Below, piece by piece: positions 7,447 to 14,800 of a stretch of DNA of 20,268 nt. Every line of letters starts with the position of its first letter. Position 1 is the first letter of the stretch. Made by a program: the position numbers and the translations under genes. The notes under the pieces are model-generated. The model saw nothing but the letters and a program-made list of their open reading frames with translations. It ran no database searches and was not told the origin of the DNA. Origin of the DNA: Actinomycetes bacterium (lineage in GTDB: Bacteria > Actinomycetota > CALGFH01); contig JASLBL010000573.1 in the NCBI GenBank assembly GCA_030146615.1, positions 1 through 20,268 on the forward strand. Reading direction: 5' to 3'.

Positions 7447-7538
7447 GGAGCACCGGTGACCGACCTCGCCGCGCCGGGAGCCGGGGATCTGGGCCGTCCG
7501 GCCCGACTCGGGACTCCGATCGGTGACGGAGGTGCGTC

Positions 7539-7889
7539 ATGGCGGTGAGCCGGCTGAGCTCGCCGTCCGCGTTCCGGTCGGTGTTCTCGACCGGTCGTTC
7601 CTATGCGCAGGGCGCGGTGGTGCTGTACGTGGCGAAGCGGGCGACGGGTGGCGGACCGGCCAGGGCCGGGCTAGTGGTCAGCCGGAAGGTGGGCGGTGCG
7701 GTCGCCCGCAACCGGGCCAAGCGTCTGCTCCGGGAGGCGCTTCGGCTGGAGGGCAAGGAGCTGCCGGAGGGCCTCGACCTGGTCGTCGTCGCCCGGCCGA
7801 GCGTCGCCAGCGCGACCTACGGGCAGATTGCCGGCGACATCCGAGATCTCTTGAGCGCGGCCGGCCTGCGCGGAGGCGGCGGCGGTTGA
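7539..7889 (+). CDS. rnpA: ribonuclease P protein component
   Basis: Protein subunit of RNase P, which assists the catalytic RNA in trimming tRNA 5' ends. It has 116 residues. The N-terminal SAFRSVFSTGRSY corresponds to the family's FRxVFxxGR block, and the central RNRAKRLLREALR is the RNR signature that contacts RNA. A GGAGGT lies seven bases before the ATG at 7539. The C-terminus is a short glycine run. It lies 92 bp after rpmH, with no terminator visible between them. Its stop overlaps the proposed yidD start. Confidence 0.95.
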   Translation: MAVSRLSSPSAFRSVFSTGRSYAQGAVVLYVAKRATGGGPARAGLVVSRKVGGAVARNRAKRLLREALRLEGKELPEGLDLVVVARPSVASATYGQIAGDIRDLLSAAGLRGGGGG

Positions 7890-8224
7890 GCGAGCAGCAG
7901 TCCAGCACGCCGGCGCCGAGCAGGGCGGCGGGCGCGCTGATGGCCCTCATCGGGGCCTACCAGCGCTTCATCAGCCCGTTCCTGGGGAACCGATGCCGGT
8001 TCCACCCGTCGTGCTCGGTGTACGCCAAGACGGCGATCGAGACCCATGGGGCCCTTCGAGGCTCCTGGCTGGCCCTACGCCGGCTCGTGAAGTGCCAGCC
8101 GTTCCATCCGGGGGGCTTTGACTACGTTCCGCCCGCGACCGGCCGCGTGAAGCGCGGCGGCAAGGGGTACGGTGAGATGGTGAGGGCCGGCCAGACCGGC
8201 CCCCCCGAGAGAGGCTCCTCGTGA
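7886..8224 (+). CDS. yidD: membrane protein insertion efficiency factor YidD
   Basis: Small membrane-associated protein that improves YidC-dependent insertion. The conserved core reads YQRFISPFLGNRCRFHPSCS, then HGALRGSWLALRRLVKCQPFHPGGFDYVPP, covering the family's cysteine and HPGG motifs. I chose the TTG at 7886, which overlaps the rnpA stop and has GGAGG about 9 nt upstream, giving 112 residues with a short Ser/Ala-rich leader. An ATG at 7940 is possible but trims the domain edge and has a weaker ribosome site. The stop overlaps the yidC start by four bases (GTGA), implying coupled translation. Confidence 0.9.
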   Translation: MSEQQSSTPAPSRAAGALMALIGAYQRFISPFLGNRCRFHPSCSVYAKTAIETHGALRGSWLALRRLVKCQPFHPGGFDYVPPATGRVKRGGKGYGEMVRAGQTGPPERGSS

Positions 8225-9297
8225 TCGAACTCTTCAACAGCTTCCGTGACGCGCTTTACCACGTCCTGACGTTCTTCCAGGAGCTGGTCGAGCCGTTCAT
8301 GGGGAGCCAGAGCTTCTGGTTCGCGATCGTCATGCTGACGGTCGCCGTGCGGATCCTGCTCATCCCGCTCACCGTCAAGCAGGTCAAGTCGACCCGGGTC
8401 ATGCAGGAGCTCGCGCCCGAGATCAAGAAGCTCCAGACGAAGTACAAGAACGACAAGACGAAGCTCAACGAAGAGATGATGGCGCTCTACAAGGAGCGCG
8501 GCTTCAACCCCATGGCCGGCTGCTGGCCGCTGCTGGCCCAGATGCCGTTCTTCTTCGCCCTCTACCAGGTCATCTACGCCAAGGAGATCGCCGGCGGGGC
8601 CAACGTCCTGATCGGCAAGACCTTCTTCGGCGTGCCCCTGGAGACGCACTGGTGGGCACTGGCCGGCTGGGAGAAGCTCTTCTCGGCGGCTGGCCTGACG
8701 ATCCTCGCGCTGACCACGGCCATGTCGCTGACCACCTACATCTCCCAGCGCCAGCTGATGAACAAGCAGACGGCGCAGGTGAACCCCCAGCAGCAGATGA
8801 TCCTGAAGATCATGCCGCTGATGTTCTTCGTGTTCGCGGTCAACGTGCCCCTGGCGGTCATCATCTACTGGGTCACCACCAACTTCTGGAGCGTCGGCCA
8901 GCAGTACATCCTGCTCCGCAACGCTCCGGCGCCCGCTGGCGACGTGCAGGCCGCCGCGGCCGGCGCCCCCGCACTGGTCGACGACGGCGAGGAGCGCAAG
9001 GGCCTCGGCGCGCTGAGCATGTTCCGCGGCTCGTCGCAGTCGCGGGCAACCGAAGAGCGCTCCCCGGCCACCAACAAGAACGGCAACCGCAACGCCAAGG
9101 CCGGGAACGGCAAGCCATCGCCCAAGCAGGGCGGGCAAACCCCCAAGGGCCAGGCGAGGCAAGGCCAAGCGAGGCAGGGTCAAGCAAAACAGGGCCAGGG
9201 CCAGAGTGGCCGGCAGGGCACCAGCGGCAACCGAAGGTCGGGTAGCCGCTCGTCCGGAAAGGGCAAGTCGAGTGGCCCACGCCGAGGCAAGCGCTAG
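8221..9297 (+). CDS. yidC: membrane protein insertase YidC (Oxa1 family)
   Basis: Inserts and folds inner-membrane proteins, alone or with SecYEG. It has 358 residues and the short Gram-positive-type architecture without the large periplasmic domain. Hydrophobic segments lie near residues 32-52 (with the conserved groove arginine R44), 101-119 (GCWPLLAQMPFFFALYQVIY), about 157-180, and about 205-232. Between the first two lies the charged cytoplasmic hairpin VMQELAPEIKKLQTKYKNDK. From about residue 240 the tail is hydrophilic, then strongly basic and Gly/Gln/Arg-rich, with GQARQ repeats. Basic YidC tails in other bacteria help contact ribosomes; that role here is inference. GTG start at 8221 overlaps yidD by four bases. 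Confidence 0.95.
   Translation: MIELFNSFRDALYHVLTFFQELVEPFMGSQSFWFAIVMLTVAVRILLIPLTVKQVKSTRVMQELAPEIKKLQTKYKNDKTKLNEEMMALYKERGFNPMAGCWPLLAQMPFFFALYQVIYAKEIAGGANVLIGKTFFGVPLETHWWALAGWEKLFSAAGLTILALTTAMSLTTYISQRQLMNKQTAQVNPQQQMILKIMPLMFFVFAVNVPLAVIIYWVTTNFWSVGQQYILLRNAPAPAGDVQAAAAGAPALVDDGEERKGLGALSMFRGSSQSRATEERSPATNKNGNRNAKAGNGKPSPKQGGQTPKGQARQGQARQGQAKQGQGQSGRQGTSGNRRSGSRSSGKGKSSGPRRGKR
9148..9192 (+). repeat. 15-bp tandem repeat in yidC tail
   Basis: Three consecutive 15-bp units (9148-9162, 9163-9177, 9178-9192) encode GQARQ, GQARQ, GQAKQ (residues 310-324), followed by a partial GQGQ. The units differ mainly at third codon positions, so the repeat is old or selected at protein level. Confidence 0.8.
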
Positions 9298-10738
9298 GAC
9301 GGTCGAGGCGGCGGTCACCGCCGCGGCCTCCCAGCTCGGTCTCCGTCCAGACCAGGTCGACATCGAGGTCCTCGAGGACCCCGTCCCCTCCACCTTCGGC
9401 TACATCGGCACCCCCGCCCGGGTCCGGGTCACCCCACGATCGGGGTCCTCAGCGGGCACTGCCGCCAGCTCGCCACCCTCGGCTTCAGCCCTCACCGCAT
9501 CCTCCGAGGCCCCCGGTTCTCCCGGCGTCCCCAGCGCATCGTCGCCCGAAGCGACCCAGGTCGCGGCCTCGCATCCCCCCTCGACCCCGGTTCCTGCATC
9601 GACTCCGGCCGACCCCGAGCCGTCTGCGACCCCGATGGGCTCTGAGTCCTCCGCTGCTCCGGCGGGCCCTGGGCCCGCTGCGACGCCGGCGGGTCCCCGG
9701 CCCTCTGCGACCCTGGCGGGTTCTGGGGCGCCTGCGACCCCGGCCAGCCCGGAGTCCTCCGCATCCCCAGGTCCGGAGTCGACCAGCGCTCCTGACCGGC
9801 CCGCCACCGTCTCTCCTGATCGGTCTGCGACGTCGGATCCGAACGGGTCGAACGTAGGCAGCCAGTCGTTGCCCTCGGATTCCGCTGATAGCCCATCTGC
9901 GCCTGAAGCTGGTGCGGGGTCGGGCTCGGGCGAAAGTGGACAGGCGGATTCGGCCACAGGCCTGGGTACGGGCTCGGGAGCGGGATTCGCAGATGCGGCG
10001 TCAGGCCTGGGTACGGGTCGGAAGGCGAATGCTGAAGGGAACGAACCCGCCTCGCCGATCGGCGCCCCAGTCGCCGCCACTGGTACCACCGCTTCTCCTG
10101 AACACGTGGCCACGAGGACCACGGCCGGTGGCAATGGCGATCGAGGCTCGGATGAGGGGGCTGGCACGGAGGCGCCCTCATCACGCTCCGCACCTTCCGC
10201 TGCCCCTCAGGCTTCGAGCCCGGACTCGTCGAGCACCACTCGGCCTTCGCGTCGTACCTACCACGACGAACCAATCGAACCAGAGATGGTCGAGGCGGAT
10301 ACGGAGCGGGCCGGCGACTTCCTCGAGGGACTCCTGGATGCTCTGGATGTCGACGGCGACATCACCACCTGGGTCGATGAGGCAGGCGGCCACATCGACC
10401 TCGAAGGCTCCGACTTGGAGATCCTCGTCGGCTCCAACGGCGAGACGCTCGACGCCCTCCAGGAGCTGACCCGGCTCGCAGTCCTCCGTCAGTCGAAGCG
10501 GCGAGTTCGCTTGCTCCTCGACATCAACGGATTTCGCGCGCGGCAACGCGAACAGCTGGTCTCGATCGTGAAGGCCACAGTCGAACAGGTGATCCGGACC
10601 CGCGAGGATCACGAGTTTCAGCCCATGACTCCGGCCGAGCGGAAGATCGTCCACGATGCCGTTGCCGCGATCGACGGTGCCCGAACCGAGAGCCTCGGTG
10701 AAGACCCGCACCGCCGGGTGATCATCCGGCCGACCTAA
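9272..10738 (+). CDS. jag: RNA-binding protein Jag/KhpB/EloR with long disordered linker
   Basis: Jag proteins bind RNA and, in firmicutes, affect cell elongation. The 488-residue form starts at GTG 9272, overlapping yidC by 26 bp; this matches the Jag_N domain, which begins at once (ARTVEAAVTAAASQLGL ... YIGTPARVRV, residues 1-55). Starts further upstream lie deeper in yidC and add no conserved sequence. Residues ~60-330 are low-complexity Ser/Pro/Ala/Gly/Thr with a 9-residue tandem repeat. A KH domain follows (~364-430; ILVGSNGETLDALQEL), then an R3H domain (452-488; MTPAERKIVHDAV ... PHRRVIIRP). The KH GxxG loop is GSNG (387-390), without the basic residues usual in Jag (such as GRRG). Typical Jag proteins are about 150-250 residues, so the linker is the oddity. 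Confidence 0.9.
   Translation: MAHAEASARTVEAAVTAAASQLGLRPDQVDIEVLEDPVPSTFGYIGTPARVRVTPRSGSSAGTAASSPPSASALTASSEAPGSPGVPSASSPEATQVAASHPPSTPVPASTPADPEPSATPMGSESSAAPAGPGPAATPAGPRPSATLAGSGAPATPASPESSASPGPESTSAPDRPATVSPDRSATSDPNGSNVGSQSLPSDSADSPSAPEAGAGSGSGESGQADSATGLGTGSGAGFADAASGLGTGRKANAEGNEPASPIGAPVAATGTTASPEHVATRTTAGGNGDRGSDEGAGTEAPSSRSAPSAAPQASSPDSSSTTRPSRRTYHDEPIEPEMVEADTERAGDFLEGLLDALDVDGDITTWVDEAGGHIDLEGSDLEILVGSNGETLDALQELTRLAVLRQSKRRVRLLLDINGFRARQREQLVSIVKATVEQVIRTREDHEFQPMTPAERKIVHDAVAAIDGARTESLGEDPHRRVIIRPT
9611..9772 (+). repeat. 27-bp (9-residue) tandem repeat in jag linker
   Basis: Six consecutive degenerate units encode DPEPSATPM, GSESSAAPA, GPGPAATPA, GPRPSATLA, GSGAPATPA and SPESSASPG (jag residues 114-167). 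Pattern: (G/S)xxxxATPA. Each unit is exactly 27 bp, so replication slippage is a likely origin and the count may vary between strains. Confidence 0.85.
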
Positions 10739-10754
10739 CGTTTCACGTGAAACA
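10739..10754. promoter_or_regulatory. parS: parS site across the rsmG start codon
   Basis: CGTTTCACGTGAAACA contains the perfect 14-bp palindrome GTTTCACGTGAAAC (10740-10753), the core of the bacterial parS consensus. Only the outermost base differs from the 16-bp site. It begins right after the jag stop and contains the only upstream GTG available to start rsmG. Confidence 0.92.
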
Positions 10755-11466
10755 TTCGCGTGATGGCGAGCATTCGCCTTGGCGTCCCGCGTTGCCCACG
10801 CGCGACGTGGAGATCCTGGAACAGGCCTATGCCGAGGCAATCCAGCTCGGGTTCCTGGGCCCGCGAGAGCAGGAACGGCTCTGGGAACGACACCTCGATG
10901 ATGCCTTCGGCCTAGCGGCGGTCCGCGAACCCAAGCCAGGGGAGCGTTGGGTCGACCTTGGATCAGGTGCCGGATTGCCTGGGCTTCCCTTGGACGTCGC
11001 GCATCGATCCACGTTGTTCACCATGATCGACACGCAGCGTCGCCGACTCGATTGGGTTCAGGCAACGGCCGCCCGGCTTGGCCTCACGAACGTAACGGCT
11101 GTCCACGCGAGGCTCGAGGACTACGGCCGAGGCCCAGCACGAGAATCCTTCGACGTGGCGACGGCACGAGCACTCGGACCGCTTCCCGTGGTCGCCGAAC
11201 TCGGACTTCCGCTGCTGGCTGTCGGCGGACAGCTCCTTGTCCCGCGGGGGCAACCTGACAGTCAGGAACTCGAGCAGGCCGCGTTCGCCTGCGAACAACT
11301 CGGCGCGCGGATCGTCGACGTTGTCCCCAACCCGACCTCGCCGATTGACCGGGTCGGATTCGTCGTTATCATGGCAAAGATCGCTGCGACCTCCCCCCGC
11401 TTCCCTCGGCGATCGGGCATGCCGGCGCGAGCTCCGCTCGGCCAGCAGCGCGATCAGAAGCGCTAG
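10747..11466 (+). CDS. rsmG: 16S rRNA (guanine527-N7)-methyltransferase RsmG (GidB)
   Basis: S-adenosylmethionine-dependent methyltransferase acting on G527 of 16S rRNA; its loss gives low-level streptomycin resistance in several bacteria. The protein has 239 residues. The substrate-side motif LWERHLDDAFGL precedes the SAM-binding loop WVDLGSGAGLPGLPL. Later blocks are MIDTQRRRLDWVQ, VHARLEDYG and FDVATARALGPLP. The GTG at 10747 lies inside the parS site with no clear Shine-Dalgarno; it is 8 bp after the jag stop, so translation may be coupled. An in-frame GTG at 10807 would remove only poorly conserved sequence and is a serious alternative. The last ~25 residues are basic and not conserved. 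Confidence 0.93.
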   Translation: MKHSRDGEHSPWRPALPTRDVEILEQAYAEAIQLGFLGPREQERLWERHLDDAFGLAAVREPKPGERWVDLGSGAGLPGLPLDVAHRSTLFTMIDTQRRRLDWVQATAARLGLTNVTAVHARLEDYGRGPARESFDVATARALGPLPVVAELGLPLLAVGGQLLVPRGQPDSQELEQAAFACEQLGARIVDVVPNPTSPIDRVGFVVIMAKIAATSPRFPRRSGMPARAPLGQQRDQKR

Positions 11467-11878
11467 CTGTCACCAAGCGCCGATCGGAGTGCCGTCAGGA
11501 TGGTGTTGTAGGTTGCTGCGGGATCGAGGAAACAAGCAGGGGCGGTACCGGGTCGTTGACCGGCCCTGTCTTGGCTTTCGGCATTCTGTGGCCGGAGTGG
11601 CGGTAGGGCGACGGTACGGCCCGGGGTCGGGTTGGCGTCATGAGGAGCCAGCTCGCGGGTCGGGCCTGCTCGGCCAGCACTCTCGGGTCCCACGCGCCGC
11701 CTCGTAGCAGTTGTGAAGGGAGGCGGGAGCCATCAGTCGGCGACCCGATGAGGCACCGCAGGTCCAAGAGGAACGCACGGGTGGATTCCTGAGCCGGCTG
11801 CTGGCCGCACTGGGACTGCGCCGACGACGGAGAACCGAGGACCACGCAGGAGAAGGCGTACGCGAGCAGGGTAAATCG
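11467..11878. other. rsmG-parA gap with an open, start-less upstream extension of parA
   Basis: This is 412 bp without an assigned gene. The parA frame stays open from 11717 and reads ISRRPDEAPQVQEER, then GGFLSRLLAALGLRRRRR, which looks like a genuine amphipathic, basic N-terminus. The first codon of that peptide is ATC (11732-11734), eight bases after a textbook GGGAGG (11718-11723). No standard start codon exists in frame until GTG 11879. Bases 11467-11716 probably hold the parAB promoter, though I find no good -35/-10 pair. A minus-strand open frame (11463-11693) shows no family resemblance. Confidence 0.5.
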
Positions 11879-14800
11879 GTGCGGTCGGCATCGCCGTCGG
11901 CTGGCACCGCCGGGGGGGCCGGCATCGCGGAAGCGTCACCCGCAGGCGAGAGGAGCGGGCGCGATGCCGCCATGGGACGACCACAGGACGGTGAAACGCC
12001 GACGGTGAGCCAGTCTCGGGAGTGGCCGTTTCGCGATACCGCATCCAGGCAGGACCCAGCCGAATCTCGACTCGACCCAATCTGGGGAGCCGACCCACCG
12101 GACGCCGTCCGGTGGCACATGGACATGACCCCCGACCAGGAGCCCACCACCACGTCCAGGTCGCCAGCCAGTCAGCCGGAGCCGCCGCACGACCCAGCCA
12201 CCGCTGAGCGCAGTTCCCCCGCATCGTCACCGAGTCAGTCCGCGACCTCGTCTTCGTCCTCAGATGTCGATGGTCCGTCGCCGACCGTTTCTGACTCCGG
12301 AGCAGACGGTCCGTCGTCGACCGTTGCTCCGACTGGGGCCCTGGAGTCAGCAACCGCTGACAACGGCGCGACGGTGTTCAACCCCACGATCGATGCTCCC
12401 GCGACCGACGCCGCATCGAGCAGCGAAATCGAAGACGCTGCTACGCAAACAGACGCGCTCAGCAGGGCTGAGGAAGCAGGAACCGGAGTGGCGGGATCCT
12501 CGCACCGTGTCGAGACCGAGATCGGTTGGTTCTCAACGGAGACCAGTGCCAATCCGCACGCCCGGACGCTCTCCGAGCAGTTGAGCGCCGAACGCCCGAG
12601 CGACGAGCCAGCTACGTCCTCCAGCGCGGAGGGCCCACCAGCCGGCGGAAGAACGCATCACGGGATGGGACTGACACCGGTTGCGGGGGAACACCGAAGT
12701 CCAGAGTTGATCGAGAACGGGATGGTGCACGTCGATCCCGACCCTGAGATCGGCTCACCGCCTCGCGCCGCCGGATGGGCTGAAGAGCCAGCCGCACAAG
12801 TCGACTCGGAGGCTCCTGGCCACTCGCCGGCGGCGGCTCGACCTGGGGGACTTGCTCCTGAGCCCTCCCAGGTACGCCAGGCAACCAGCTCGCAAGGTCC
12901 CGCGTTCGGTACGTCACCCGGCGAGACGCCCGCACCAGGAATCCTGGAGGGGAAAGACCCACGCGTTGCTCCTGACTCCGAATCCGTCGCCGATGACGAC
13001 CGGAAGGACGACGACGCGGTTGCTCAGGAGCCGCAGAGCGGCACGGCCTCGGATCCAACCAGAAGCACCATCCCCGGAGACGCGACGCACGGAACCTTTG
13101 CAGGGGCTGAGGCTGCGGCAGGAGCCGGAGGTTCCAATGGGACCGATGCCTCGGCGGGAGCCGGGACTTCCGCCGAGACGGGGGCGTTGGCAGCGGGCGA
13201 GGCGTTGGCTGCGCCCGAGGGTACGGCTGGGGCTGAAGCGCCGGAGTGGACTGGGGCGTCGGCAGGGTCCGACGCGCCGGCTGGGGCTGCGACCACTACT
13301 GGTACTGAGGCCACGGCAGGAGCTCAGGCCCCCGGTGGGGAGCCGAGCACCATCGTTGATCCCGATCAGCATCATCCTGCCCCGCCGGCAGAAGGCACCT
13401 CAGCATGGGTCGCCATCGCTCCCTTCCCAGCCACTCCAACATCCGACGACGAGTTGGTCACGACCGGTGAGGGTGGCACAGGCGAGGGTTCCCCCGACGA
13501 GTTGATCACGACCGACGAGGGCGGTACAGATCAGGCTTCTTCCAGTAGCGGTTCGCAAGCCGTACATCCCGGTCCAGAGTCCGCGTTGGGAGCCACCGAG
13601 CCGGTAGATGGGGGCGAGCGTGGTAATACGGCCGGCGCCCCAGTCGGTCCAGGTGGGGAGCGGATCCCCTGGAACGAGCCAGCACTCCCGATGGCTTGGC
13701 CGCCCGGCTTGGAGCCATCGGGTGGCACGGAGCAGCGTGAGTCACCCGACCAGGACTCGTCGGATCACGAGCTCATGCCACAGCCAGACCCGACCTGGCC
13801 GCGCCTCTTTGGTCGGGCTCCTGAGAACCGGGACACCGGCGGGAGGGGCGAGTTGAGTAGCGCTCAAGCACCGCAGGAGTTCGCGACCGACTCCGTTGGT
13901 GAGAGCGCATCGTCGGAGCCGTTGCCGGAAGCGCCTCGACCCGTCCCTTCGGCGTCCGCCGAATGGGTGGCCGACGAAGATCTTCCGACTGGCCACTCGG
14001 ATGTGTCCGCTGAGGAGGGCGATGACCTCGTACACGCTGTGGTCGCGGGCCAGCCCGATGCTGATCTATCGGATCCTCGCGGCCGAGACAACCCTCCAGA
14101 CTCCGCGCAGGAGATCGAGAGCGGCCCGATCAATCCGGCACCAGTCGTTGACCTTACGACGGGAGAACAAGAGCTCGCCCACAACCTCTTGGAGTCGCCT
14201 GAGTCTGTCGGGCAAACCATGCGCCCAGGCACCACGGCCGCCGGCGGATCAGCCGAGGCCGACGTGCTGGCTGGCGACAGCAAATCCAGGCAAGCGAACA
14301 TTTCAACCGCTACGCGAGCCGAGGCAGGAGAAGTCGACGTGCGGGAAACCTCGACGACTCTTGCGAGTGTCGATGTTTCACGTGAAACATCTGCAGGTGG
14401 TGGTGATGGGATGGAACAAGAACGCGACGAGGCCGTGGAGGACGAAGCTGCCATCGCGGTCCGTGAGGCCGTGACGCGGGCGGCAGCGGAAGCTGGCGTC
14501 GATGTTTCACGTGAAACAGGCCAGATGGCAGCAGAGGTGCCGGTCGATGCGTTGAGTGAGGAGCCAAGCGTCGACACCGAGGCCGCCGCAAGAAACGCTC
14601 GAGTCACCTTCCGTATCCATCGGAACTCAGCAAACGGGCTCCGTCGGGTGCTCGCTGTCGCCAACCAGAAGGGCGGAGTGGGGAAGTCCACCACGGCGGT
14701 GAACATCGGTGCTTACCTTGCGCTGGCAGGCGCCCGTGTCCTGGTGGTCGATCTTGACCCCCAGGGCAACGCCTCAACGGGACTCGGTCTCGATCATCGT

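Noticed and set aside
9206..9271. Earlier start for jag inside yidC
   Set aside because: Jag_N begins right after GTG 9272; the earlier 22 codons overlap the yidC tail and add only Ala/Arg-rich sequence.
8122..9393. 423-codon minus-strand frame antisense to yidC
   Set aside because: Overlaps yidD, yidC and jag, all well supported; the translation is low-complexity.
11463..11693. Minus-strand 76-codon frame between rsmG and parA
   Set aside because: Its end (TYNTILTALRSALGDS) looks protein-like, but there is no ribosome site, no family match, and it is convergent with and abutting rsmG; kept only as a remark in the gap entry.
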